DNA of 64,000 bases from Candidatus Avoscillospira stercorigallinarum (lineage in GTDB: Bacteria > Bacillota > Clostridia > Oscillospirales > Oscillospiraceae), in contig DVFN01000094.1 of the NCBI GenBank assembly GCA_018713205.1, forward strand, positions 1 through 64,000, written 5' to 3'. Positions 1 to 9,265 of the stretch are shown one piece after another; the first letter of the stretch is position 1, and every line of letters starts with the position of its first letter. The translations under genes and the position numbers were made by a program. A model generated the notes under the pieces. The model saw nothing but the letters and a program-made list of their open reading frames with translations, was not told where the DNA came from and searched no databases.

Positions 1-5
1 CAATC

Positions 6-86
6 TTTTGCCCCATCCGTGCAGTTATAAAAGGGGGAAATACATACAGTATTCCCGCCCTTTTATAACTTTCGTATGAGGCAAAA
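6..86. repeat. ~81-bp imperfect palindrome
   Basis: TTTTGCC(6-12)/GGCAAAA(80-86) and AGTTATAAAAGGG(23-35)/CCCTTTTATAACT(58-70), nearly concentric. Confidence 0.8.
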
Positions 87-246
87 TCTTTGGCCGAATG
101 CTCTTGCCAAATTGTGCGGTGCTGCCATAAATAAAATTTCTTTATAGATGATAACACATTTGAATTTCACATGCAAGGAGGGGTGTGGTATAAATAGTAC
201 GGTCCGAAATGATTTTCCCTCGAACTATTTGAAAGGAGGCGGGGCC

Positions 247-720
247 ATGGCGGTTGATCTGGGACGTCTGGCGGTGGACAGCCGCCGCATGTCCATCCAG
301 CTGGAGCAGTTCACCGACCGGTATACAGAAGCGCTGGGCCTCTCGGCGGCCCAGGCCTATTTACTCCTCTATATTCTGCACCACTCCGATTCCGGCACGT
401 CGCTGACGCAGATGCACCGGGAGTTCGGCTTTGCCAAGCCGTCGCTGTGCGGCATGCTCAAACGGCTGCAAAAAAACGGCTTTATCCAGGTGGCGCCCTG
501 TCAGGAGGACGGACGGCGGAAGCTGCTCTCCTCCACGGCCAAGGCCGAGGCTCTGGAGCCGGTGCTGGCCCGCACCCTGGACAGCTCCAGCCGCGCGGTG
601 TACCAGGGCTTTTCCGAGGAGGAGCTGGCGCAGCTTTTCCGGCTGCAGCAGAAAATGCTCAGCAATCTGTCCAACCGGCCCATGCCGGAGCCGTCGATTA
701 AGGAGGCATCAACATTGTGA
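247..720 (+). CDS. MarR family transcriptional regulator
   Basis: winged-helix MarR-like protein; ATG at 247 follows GAAAGGAGG; stop overlaps the downstream ABC gene (GTGA). Confidence 0.85.
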   Translation: MAVDLGRLAVDSRRMSIQLEQFTDRYTEALGLSAAQAYLLLYILHHSDSGTSLTQMHREFGFAKPSLCGMLKRLQKNGFIQVAPCQEDGRRKLLSSTAKAEALEPVLARTLDSSSRAVYQGFSEEELAQLFRLQQKMLSNLSNRPMPEPSIKEASTL

Positions 721-2455
721 GACAAGTATTGAAACAGCTCAAACAGTACAAGCGCGATACCTTTCTGTGTATCACGCTGACCGGCCTGGAGGTGGTGATG
801 GAGATTCTGCTGCCCTTCGTCACATCGCTGCTGATCGACCGGGGCCTGGAGGCCGGCAGTCTGCCGACGGTGTACCGCTACGGCATCGTGATGGTGGCGC
901 TGGCTTTCCTGAGTCTGATCTTCGGCGCGCTGGGCGGCAAATTTGCAGCCAGCGCCGCGTCGGGCTTTTCGGCCAACCTCCGGGAAGCCATCTACCGGAA
1001 TATCCAGACCTTTTCCTTCTCCAACATCGATAAATTCAGCGTCCCCGGCCTGGTGACCCGGATGACCACCGATATCACCAACGTCCAGAACGCCTTTATG
1101 ATGATTATCCGCATTGCGGTCCGTTCGCCCCTGATGCTGATTTTCAGCTTTGCCATGTGCCTGTACATCAGCCCCCAGCTCAGCTCCATGTTCCTGATTG
1201 CCGTGGCCTTCCTGATCGTGGCCATCGGCGGCATCATGGTGGCGACGCTGAAGATCTTCAACCAGGTCTTCCACAAGTACGATGATCTCAACGCCTCGGT
1301 TCAGGAGAACATCTCCGCCATCCGGGTGGTCAAGGCCTTCGTCCGGGAGGACTATGAGAACAGCAAATTCGCCAAGGCGGCCCAGAACCTCTACCGGCTC
1401 TTCACCAAGGCCGAGGGCCTGCTGGCCTTCAACAGCCCGGCCATGATGGTCGCCGTGTACTTCTGCATCATCTCCGTGTCCTGGTTCGGCGCTCAGTTAA
1501 TCGTCGGCGGCACCCTCTCCAGCGGCGACCTGACCAGCCTCTTCAGCTATATCATGTCCCTGCTGATGAGCCTGATGATGCTGTCCATGGTGGTGGTCAT
1601 GATTTCCATGTCGCTGGCCAGCGTCCGCCGGATCGGCCAAGTCCTGGCCGAGACGCCGGACCTCCACGAGCCGGAGCAGCCCGTCACCGAAGTGGCCGAC
1701 GGCCGCATCGACTTCTACCATGTGAACTTCTCCTATAAGGCCGGCAGCGGCAAAAACGCGCTGACCGACATCGACCTGCATATTGAGTCCGGCGAGACCA
1801 TCGGCATCATCGGCGGCACCGGCTCCGGCAAGTCCAGCCTGGTGAATTTGATCTGCCGCCTCTACGATGTGACCGAGGGCTCGGTCAGCGTCGGCGGCGT
1901 GGATGTCCGGCGCTACGATATGGAGGCGCTCCGGAACCAGGTGGCCGTGGTGCTCCAGAAGAACACCCTGTTCTCCGGCACCATCCTCGACAATCTCCGC
2001 TGGGGCAACCCCGACGCCACGGAAGAGGAATGTATCGACGCCTGTAAGGCCGCCTGTGCCGACGAATTCATCGACCGGATGCCCGACGGCTACCACACCA
2101 GGATCGAGCGGGGCGGCGCCAATGTCTCCGGCGGCCAGAAGCAGCGGCTCTGCATTGCCCGGGCGCTGCTGAAAAGCCCAAGGTGCTGATTTTGGATGAC
2201 TCCACTTCCGCTGTGGACACCGCCACCGACGCCAAGATCCGCGCCGCTTTCGCCCAGCGGATTCCCGGCACCACCAAGCTCATCATTGCCCAGCGGATCT
2301 CCAGCGTCGAGCATGCCGACCGGATCTTGGTCTTGGACGACGGCAAAATCGACGGCTTCGACACCCATGAAAATCTCTTGAAGACCAACGCCATCTACCG
2401 GGAGATCTACGAATCTCAGATCCAGGGCGGCGGAGACTTCGATCAGCCCGCGTGA
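717..2455 (+). pseudogene. ABC transporter ATP-binding/permease protein, frameshifted near 2175
   Basis: ORF 717-2189 has the TM domain, Walker A and SGGQ signature; Walker B and the rest continue in ORF 2183-2455; a -1 shift at CTGAAAAGCCC restores LLKKPKVLILDDSTSAVD. Confidence 0.85.
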
Positions 2456-2472
2456 AAGGAGGACGGCTTAAC

Positions 2473-4347
2473 ATGGATCAGAAACAGAAACGACCGGCTC
2501 CCACCAAGGTGCTGAACCGCGTCCTGCGGTATATGCTCCAGCGGTATAAACGGCAATTCGCCCTGGTGGTGCTGTGTATTCTCCTCAACGCCACGGTGAC
2601 CGTGGTGGCGGCCACATTCCCCCAGAAGCTGGTGGACAGCTATATTACCCCCATGCTGGCCTCGGGCAGCCGGGACTTCAGCGCCCTGGCCCGGGATGTG
2701 TTCCAGCTGGCCTGCCTGATGGCCGTGGGCGTGGTGGCGTCCTACTGCTTCAACCGCATCATGGTCAATATCAGCCAGGGCACCATGCGCAGTCTCCGCT
2801 GCGACCTCTTCAGCCGCATGGAGGCGCTGCCCATCAAATACTTTGACACCCACGCCCACGGCGACATCATGTCCGTCTACACCAACGACGTGGATACCCT
2901 CCGGCAGCTCCTGGGCCAGAGCATTCCCCAGATTATCAACTCCGGCGTCACCATGGTCGCTACGCTGATTACCATGCTGATTCTCAACCCCTATCTGACC
3001 ATCATCTCCCTGCTGACGGCACTGGTGATGCTGCTGGTGACCTCCAACTTCTCCAAGCTCTCGGGCAAATACTATATCCGGCAGCAGCGGGACCTGGGCG
3101 CTGTGGACGGCTTTATCGAGGAGATGCTCGACGGTCAGAAGGTCGTCAAGGTCTTCTGCCACGAGGATGCCGCCATTGCCGACTTCTGCAAGGTCAACGA
3201 GGCATTGCGCGAGAGTGCGAACATGGCCAACCGCTACGCCAACCTGCTGATGCCCATTAACGGCAATATCGGCTGGCTCAGCTACGTGCTGGTGGCCATC
3301 GTCGGCGCGGTGCTGGGCATCAACGGCCTGGCCGGCGTGACCCTGGGCACGGTGATTACCTTCGTGGGCCTGAACAAGAGCTTCACCCAGCCCATCACCC
3401 AGGTGAGCCAGCAGGTGAACTTCGTCGTCACCGCCGCCGCCGGCGCCCAGCGTGTCTTCGACCTGATGGACCAGGAGCCCGAGACCGACAACGGCTATGT
3501 GGAGCTGGTCAACGCCCAGTATCAGGGCGACGACCTCGTCGAGACCGAGGCGCGCACCAATCTCTGGGCGTGGCGTCATCCCCACCAGGCCGACGGCACC
3601 GTCACCTACCAGAAGCTGGAGGGCGGCGTAGTCTTCGACGACGTGGACTTCGGCTACGACGAGAACAAGATTGTCCTCCATAATATCAGCCTCTACGCCA
3701 AGCCGGGCCAGAAGATCGCCTTCGTCGGCGCCACCGGCGCGGGCAAGACCACGATTACCAACCTGATTAACCGGTTCTACGACATTGCCGACGGCAAAAT
3801 CCGTTATGACGGCATCAATATCAACAAGATCAAGAAGCCCGATCTGCGCCGGTCCCTGGGCATCGTCCTCCAGGACACCCACCTGTTTACCGGTACCGTC
3901 ATGGAGAATATCCGCTATGGCAAGCTGGATGCCACCGACGACGAGTGCAAGGCGGCCGCCAAGCTGGCCAATGCCGACGGCTTTATCCGCCGCCTGCCCG
4001 ACGGCTACAACACCATGCTGACCGGCGACGGCGCAAACCTCTCCCAGGGCCAGCGGCAGCTGCTGGCCATTGCCCGGGCCGCCGTGGCCGATCCCCCGGT
4101 GCTGATCCTGGACGAGGCCACCTCCTCCATCGATACCCGCACCGAGAAGCTGGTCCAGGACGGCATGGACGCCCTGATGACCGGCCGTACCACCTTCGTC
4201 ATCGCCCACCGTCTGTCCACAGTCCGCAATGCCAACTGCATCATGGTCCTGGAGCAGGGCCGCATCATCGAGCGCGGCACCCACGACGAGCTGATCGAAA
4301 AGAAGGGCAAATACTACCAGCTCTATACCGGCAACTTCGCCGACTGA
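2473..4347 (+). CDS. ABC transporter ATP-binding/permease protein (heterodimer partner)
   Basis: TM domain, Walker A GATGAGKTT, LSQGQRQ signature, Walker B; RBS AAAGGAGG before ATG 2473. Confidence 0.9.
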   Translation: MDQKQKRPAPTKVLNRVLRYMLQRYKRQFALVVLCILLNATVTVVAATFPQKLVDSYITPMLASGSRDFSALARDVFQLACLMAVGVVASYCFNRIMVNISQGTMRSLRCDLFSRMEALPIKYFDTHAHGDIMSVYTNDVDTLRQLLGQSIPQIINSGVTMVATLITMLILNPYLTIISLLTALVMLLVTSNFSKLSGKYYIRQQRDLGAVDGFIEEMLDGQKVVKVFCHEDAAIADFCKVNEALRESANMANRYANLLMPINGNIGWLSYVLVAIVGAVLGINGLAGVTLGTVITFVGLNKSFTQPITQVSQQVNFVVTAAAGAQRVFDLMDQEPETDNGYVELVNAQYQGDDLVETEARTNLWAWRHPHQADGTVTYQKLEGGVVFDDVDFGYDENKIVLHNISLYAKPGQKIAFVGATGAGKTTITNLINRFYDIADGKIRYDGININKIKKPDLRRSLGIVLQDTHLFTGTVMENIRYGKLDATDDECKAAAKLANADGFIRRLPDGYNTMLTGDGANLSQGQRQLLAIARAAVADPPVLILDEATSSIDTRTEKLVQDGMDALMTGRTTFVIAHRLSTVRNANCIMVLEQGRIIERGTHDELIEKKGKYYQLYTGNFAD

Positions 4348-4421
4348 CATCCGGGGCGGGCGTGTTGATGGAACGCGCATGGCCCAGGCTGGCTTCTCTA
4401 GTGACGATCACCCGGCCCGCC

Positions 4422-4532
4422 GTCTGCAACATCGCCATGTTCTTCCACAACGCCGACGGCTCCGTGGCTGTGATGTGCGGCAACGGCCTGCCTGATGGGC
4501 ATGCCCCACGCGGTGGTCTTCGTCTACAATAA
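4422..4532 (+). pseudogene. dapF remnant with internal deletion
   Basis: VCNIAMFFHNADGSVAVMCGNG matches DapF VCDIAMFLYNTDGSVAEMCGNG; then, in another frame, CLMGMPHAVVF matches the later DapF motif CLMGVPHAVVF. Confidence 0.8.
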
Positions 4533-4570
4533 AGGGCAGCGGAGTGATGTTCCGCTGCCCTTTGCGTTTT
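4531..4570 (+). terminator. rho-independent terminator
   Basis: AAAGGGCAGCGGA-N7-TCCGCTGCCCTTT then GCGTTTT. Confidence 0.85.
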
Positions 4571-4579
4571 GGCAAGAAA

Positions 4580-4957
4580 TCAGTTGTTGTTTAGAAATAA
4601 AATCTTATGCCATCGCGTAATTGCCATCGTTGACGCATGAATTGTTTCCTTACCATTTGTGAAGATGTATGAAGAACCGAATTGTTCATCCAATATCATT
4701 CCGTCATTGGATAGGTAATTTATAATTTCGTCCATATTACCATCTTTATGAAAATAAATGTTGGGCGCAACTTCTGCAAATGGCTGTTTTTTCAAATCAA
4801 CTTCCATAATTCCTTCCGCAAAATCAAGCAAACTAAGCTGTGCGGGTAACTTACTGGAAATAACGCAAATACTCATGATTAGTACAGCCCATAATACACC
4901 CGCACCCGCAAAGAATATAATTTTCTTATTTCGTTTACTGTTCATTGGCTTCTCCAT
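4580..4957 (-). CDS. small membrane-anchored hypothetical protein
   Basis: MEKPMNSKRNKKIIFFAGAGVLWAVLIM... N-terminal TM segment; AT-rich island; start uncertain. Confidence 0.5.
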   Translation of the reverse strand: MEKPMNSKRNKKIIFFAGAGVLWAVLIMSICVISSKLPAQLSLLDFAEGIMEVDLKKQPFAEVAPNIYFHKDGNMDEIINYLSNDGMILDEQFGSSYIFTNGKETIHASTMAITRWHKILFLNNN

Positions 4958-5030
4958 TAATTCAATCGACCAAGCGCAGGCGAGGTATCCGCTGTCCTTG
5001 AATAAAACGGATGCGGCAATATCTTCGCGA

Positions 5031-5290
5031 TCAACTGTAATCCCGTCGGTGCGCATACACAGTATGGGCCTCAGACCAAGTATAACTGGGTCTGGCAAAA
5101 GGTCTCCGGTCATCATACCACGAAGATGTACTTTTTTCGCCGTTAACCGGCGGAATATCGCCTGCGTGTAATACCTGTGAAACAAAATTAGCGCAATCTT
5201 TATCATACCCATGGTAGTCGGGATTTGATAAAGTGCTTTCATTCAGATCTCCCTGTGAATAAGACGGATAAGCGGATGGGATTAGCAGCC
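5031..5290 (-). pseudogene. degenerate amidase-domain (Amidase_6-like) fragment
   Basis: SYSQGDLNESTLSNPDYHGYDKDCANFVSQVLHAGDIPP...SWYDD...YTWSEA resembles DCxNFVSQxLxAGG...SxSWxN, then frame break/stop. Confidence 0.55.
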
Positions 5291-5959
5291 CACCGGCATC
5301 CCCCCTTTCTGTATCATATTCCATGACTGAGAGGGCGTCGGGGTGGTGACACGCTCCATCATGTTTTCTTCTGTCAGCTCGGCATAATAGTTGCCATCCA
5401 TTTGGGTGATCGTTACCGTATACTGACAAATCAGGTTCGCTTCTCTGTCCGTCAAAAAAAGCGGAAGTGTGTACGGCTCAGCAGCGTTGTCACCGGGGAT
5501 ATAGAAGTAATAATTTTGGGTAGGGTCTTTTTCAATCCCCGCTATTTCTGCAATGTGGTCTTGACTATGATTTTCATCCGCAATTATGATGACGGATGGC
5601 GGCGAAGTGTCGTTCACTTTATTGCATGAAATAACAAATCCAGACAGCCCGTTTTCGGTTTCAAAGGTGCTGATGGGCACTTTCTTTCCCTTAGCCAAAA
5701 TATTTGCTGCGGCCTGCGTATCTTTATTGGAAATAGCGTAGGCAGTCAATATAAAGGGAGAAGTGCTTCCGCCATCATCGCTGTCATGGAAGAAAAAGAT
5801 TCCAATCACAAGTGCAGCCACTAAAAAGCACGCACAGGCTTTTATATAGGTTTTACGAAACAACCGTGTATGCAATGGAACTCTGCGAAATGCAATCGCC
5901 TCGGAAATCAGATCATCGTCAAGATACTGCATAGCTTCAACTACTCTCGGGATTCTCAT
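5282..5959 (-). CDS. putative anti-sigma factor / membrane protein
   Basis: single TM after a basic N-terminus; start overlaps the ECF sigma gene stop (ATGA). Confidence 0.6.
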   Translation of the reverse strand: MRIPRVVEAMQYLDDDLISEAIAFRRVPLHTRLFRKTYIKACACFLVAALVIGIFFFHDSDDGGSTSPFILTAYAISNKDTQAAANILAKGKKVPISTFETENGLSGFVISCNKVNDTSPPSVIIIADENHSQDHIAEIAGIEKDPTQNYYFYIPGDNAAEPYTLPLFLTDREANLICQYTVTITQMDGNYYAELTEENMMERVTTPTPSQSWNMIQKGGMPVGC

Positions 5960-6510
5960 ATCTCGATACCTTCTTTCCTCAAATACTCTCTCAATTCGTT
6001 ACGGGTATGATACAGCATGGATTTGACTTTACTTTCTGTAAATGAGTATTTTGCTGCGATGTCACTTACAGTATCAAAGAACCAGTATTTGCGAATGAAC
6101 ACAGTGCGAACAACCGGGCTTTTGCAGCGAAGAAAATCGCCAATTTTTTTGCCGATTTCTTGATTACCCACATCCGGCATAATGGTGTTATCTGGCAAAA
6201 CATCTTCGAATTCATGGAATGACACAATAGCTGTCGGAGTACGTTTCTGTGCTTTGTTGTACTCCAGTCTTTTCAGCGATAAATTTCTGGTTATCTTGCA
6301 GATAAAAGCTGCTAAATGATTGGGTCTGGTAGGCGGAATTGTATTCCACACGCTCAAATATGTATCGTTCACACATTCCTCCGAATCTTCGGCATTACCT
6401 AAAACATTGATCGCAATACGAAAGCATAATCGCCCGTATTTAATATCGGTTTCTTTGATCGCTTTCTCATCACGAGCAAAAAATAGATCAATAATTGTCA
6501 AGTCATCCAT
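5956..6510 (-). CDS. ECF-type RNA polymerase sigma factor
   Basis: sigma-70 region 2 (AEDSEECVNDTYLSVWNTIPPTRP) and region 4 (VSDIAAKYSFTESKVKSMLYHTRNELREYL). Confidence 0.85.
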   Translation of the reverse strand: MDDLTIIDLFFARDEKAIKETDIKYGRLCFRIAINVLGNAEDSEECVNDTYLSVWNTIPPTRPNHLAAFICKITRNLSLKRLEYNKAQKRTPTAIVSFHEFEDVLPDNTIMPDVGNQEIGKKIGDFLRCKSPVVRTVFIRKYWFFDTVSDIAAKYSFTESKVKSMLYHTRNELREYLRKEGIEI

Positions 6511-6660
6511 GCGTTCACCTTCCTTTATGTTTCTCGAAGGCATTTCGTCTCATAAGTACGATTTTAACACCATAGGTCGCAAGATTTTAGAAAATTTTTC
6601 AAAAATTTTTCGAGGCAGAGTCAAGGCCAACGGCATAGCCGACGGTATTCCGCTACAACG

Positions 6661-6700
6661 AACATGCACCTGGCTGCAAAACCGCAGTCAGGTGCATGTT
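6661..6700. repeat. 40-bp palindrome
   Basis: AACATGCACCTG-g-CTGC-aaaacc-GCAG-t-CAGGTGCATGTT. Confidence 0.8.
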
Positions 6701-6776
6701 TGTGTACGCAGCAAAAGTTGGGCCCGGTCTATGGCGGGCGGGGAAAAGCTCCGACGGGAAAACCGAGAGGCGGGGA

Positions 6777-6804
6777 CGTAGGGGCGGGTTGTATATCCGC
6801 CCGG
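6777..6804. repeat. GTAGGGGCG hairpin repeat
   Basis: CGTAGGGGCGGGTTGTATATCCGCCCGG. Confidence 0.75.
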
Positions 6805-6893
6805 ACCGCGCCCACGCCGAACGCTGCCGGCCCCGACCTCCAAGGGGGTATATGCTGCTGCCGGAAGCGAACGGGAGTGTGCGGTTGCGGCCG

Positions 6894-8309
6894 CTATGTG
6901 CCGAGCCGCACCGTGAAGCGCACGGTGCAGGAGGCGGAACCGTCCTCCAAATAACAGAGGTAGCCACTGCCGGCGTCTTCAAATCCCGCCTGGTCTACCT
7001 CCCAGGTGAAGTCCAGCCCGTGGCCGGAGCGGCTGCCGCTCTCGAAGGGCGGAGCGGCTGCCGGGATGTCAGCCACCGAGCGCTTCCCCCAGTAGTCCCA
7101 CCAGCCGCCGTCCGAGGCGGCCAGGGCCAAGGCCGCATACTGCATCTTGTCGGCAGGCCAGCTGATCAGCCAGTCCGTCTCATCGTATTGCCAGTCCAAT
7201 GTCACGGCCTCCACCGCGCCGTCAGCGCCGGTCTCCAGGGTCACAGCGGGAAGGCCGCTGCCGTTGTCAAGGTAGATGGCGCCATCCTCCCGCACCCATT
7301 GGCCGGAGCCGTCCAGCATATCCGGGCTGTTACGATAGAACGAGGCCACAAAATTATAGTTTTCGGCGAATTCCGCCGTTGTCAGCGGGCCGAAGTGGGG
7401 CGGAAACGCCGCCGCCAGATTGCACAGCACCCCCAGCGCCAGCTGCGCCGCGGCAGCGGCCACGAAGACCGCGTTGCGCCACCAGGCCCCGGGCTTGACC
7501 TGCAGGCAGAAATCGTTCTCCAGGTCCCAGGGCTGTTCCTCGCCCTCCGTGTGGGCCTTGTAGCTGCGGAAGAGGCGGTAGAGGTTGTAGAACGGTATGT
7601 TGTAGCCCAGACCCAGGGCGATCACATCCCAGGTGCGGCTCATGGCATCCGCATACGTCAGCCTGCCGCCGTCCTGCCGTTCCACCCGCAGGCCAAAGAT
7701 GGCCTTGCCCGGCGTTGTACCGAAGCGGACAAGGAACAGAGGCTCCGCCAGCAGCATCACGCCCAGGGCGAGGAAGGAGATGCCAACGCTCAGCCACGGC
7801 GAGCTCCTGGTTAAATTGACGTGGAATCCCAGCGTCAGCACCGCGATAAGCAGCAGCTCGTAGAGCGTCCAGTCGAACGTCCGGGCCAAATACCGCCGCC
7901 AAGGGCAGTAGGGGATGGGCGGCGCGTCGTGGACCGGCGGCATGGTCCAGCTGGGCCTGCCAAGGTACTGCTCGGCATCCAGGGCCTGGTAGGAGACGCC
8001 CGTGTCGCGGATTGCACGGCAGGTGTCCCGGGCCTGAACCGTGGCGGCGAATTCCAGCTCCAGGGCCTCCAGCCGCGCCGCCAAGGTCTCGGGCAGGGCC
8101 GCCGTGCCCTGCTGCAGCGCACGAATCTCCTCCAGCCCCACCCCCAGCTCCCGCAGGAGCTTGATGCGGAGCAGCGTCTGCCGGTCTTCGTCGCTGTAGT
8201 CGCGGTACCCGTTCTCCAGCCGCCGGGGGCACAGCAATCCCTGCTTTTCATAAAACCGGATCGTGGCCCGGTCCAGCCCCGTGGCGACCTCCATCTCGCT
8301 GATGGTCAT
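6894..8309 (-). CDS. MerR-family regulator fused to a C-terminal RDD-type membrane domain
   Basis: N-term MTISEMEVATGLDRATIRFYEKQGLLCPRRLENGYRDYSDED; then hydrophobic RDD-like region (FGTTPGKAIFGLRVE...) and an extracytoplasmic-like tail. Confidence 0.85.
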   Translation of the reverse strand: MTISEMEVATGLDRATIRFYEKQGLLCPRRLENGYRDYSDEDRQTLLRIKLLRELGVGLEEIRALQQGTAALPETLAARLEALELEFAATVQARDTCRAIRDTGVSYQALDAEQYLGRPSWTMPPVHDAPPIPYCPWRRYLARTFDWTLYELLLIAVLTLGFHVNLTRSSPWLSVGISFLALGVMLLAEPLFLVRFGTTPGKAIFGLRVERQDGGRLTYADAMSRTWDVIALGLGYNIPFYNLYRLFRSYKAHTEGEEQPWDLENDFCLQVKPGAWWRNAVFVAAAAAQLALGVLCNLAAAFPPHFGPLTTAEFAENYNFVASFYRNSPDMLDGSGQWVREDGAIYLDNGSGLPAVTLETGADGAVEAVTLDWQYDETDWLISWPADKMQYAALALAASDGGWWDYWGKRSVADIPAAAPPFESGSRSGHGLDFTWEVDQAGFEDAGSGYLCYLEDGSASCTVRFTVRLGT

Positions 8310-8339
8310 ACGCCCACCGCCTTTCCTCTTGTTGTGTTC

Positions 8340-8370
8340 AGTATAAGGTATAAACTCACTTTACAGTCAA
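8340..8370 (-). promoter_or_regulatory. promoter with 19-bp spacer for merR-RDD
   Basis: minus strand TTGACT-N19-TATACT. Confidence 0.65.
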
Positions 8371-8431
8371 GTATTTTTGAAAAAAACTACAAAATTCCCG
8401 GTTGCTTGCCGGCAGCCGGGAATTGGATTTC

Positions 8432-9256
8432 TTATAGCGCTGTCTCGCCGGTGAAGGCCAGGGCCGCCGGGCCTGTCATGACCACGCCCTGGTCAGTGAC
8501 CTGAATCCGGAGGCTGCCCTCCTGGAGGCGGATCTCCACATCAGAGCCGGTGTAGCCCGCCCGGTGGCAGAGTACCGCCGTGGCGCTGGAGCCGGTGCCG
8601 CAGGCCAGAGTCCGACCGCAGCCCCGCTCCCAGGTCCGCACCTCCACGGTGTGATCGTCCAGAATGTTGGCGAAATTGATATTGGCCTTCCGGGGGAAGA
8701 TCGGGTCGGTCTCCAGCACCGGGCCGTATTTCAAAACGTCCTCGTCGGTGAAGTCCGTCCCGAAGACCACCGCGTGGGGCACGCCCATCAGGCAGGCCGA
8801 GACCGTGAAGTCCCGGTCCAGGGCGTGCATGGTGATCCGGTCGCATTCTCCCTCGCCGGTCATGGGGATGGAGGGGCGGTCAAAGCTGGCCGCGCCCAGA
8901 TTGGCGGTGACGGTCTTGGTGACGCCGTCCTCGGCGGCGATGGTCACCTCCATAACGCCGGCCAAGGTCTCCACGGTGAAGACCTTTTTTTGAACGAGCT
9001 TGTGGTCATAGACGTGCTTGGCGAAGCACCGGAGGCCATTGCCGCACATCTCGGCCACGGAGCCGTCGGTGTTGTAGAGGAACATGGCGATGTCGCAGAC
9101 TTCGGACCGCCGGACCAGCAGCCAGCCGTCGCCGCCGATGCCGGTGTGGCGGTTGAGGAGCCGGGCCGCCCGCTGGGGCGTGGCCTCCAGGGTTCCGTCC
9201 AGATCCTCGCTGAGGACGAAGTCGTTGCCCAAACCGTGGTATTTCCAGAATTTCAT
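8432..9256 (-). CDS. dapF: diaminopimelate epimerase
   Basis: MKFWKYHGLGNDFV, MCGNGLRCFAKH, ERGCGRTLACGTGSSA. Confidence 0.97.
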   Translation of the reverse strand: MKFWKYHGLGNDFVLSEDLDGTLEATPQRAARLLNRHTGIGGDGWLLVRRSEVCDIAMFLYNTDGSVAEMCGNGLRCFAKHVYDHKLVQKKVFTVETLAGVMEVTIAAEDGVTKTVTANLGAASFDRPSIPMTGEGECDRITMHALDRDFTVSACLMGVPHAVVFGTDFTDEDVLKYGPVLETDPIFPRKANINFANILDDHTVEVRTWERGCGRTLACGTGSSATAVLCHRAGYTGSDVEIRLQEGSLRIQVTDQGVVMTGPAALAFTGETAL

Positions 9257-9265
9257 AGCTGCCTC

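Noticed and set aside
2443-4380. 645-aa minus-strand ORF opposite the second ABC gene
   Set aside because: Antisense shadow in high-GC DNA.
4363-4400. Shared 13-mer GATGGAACGCGCA with 51928 as a repeat
   Set aside because: A single 13-mer match is expected by chance in a 64-kb window.
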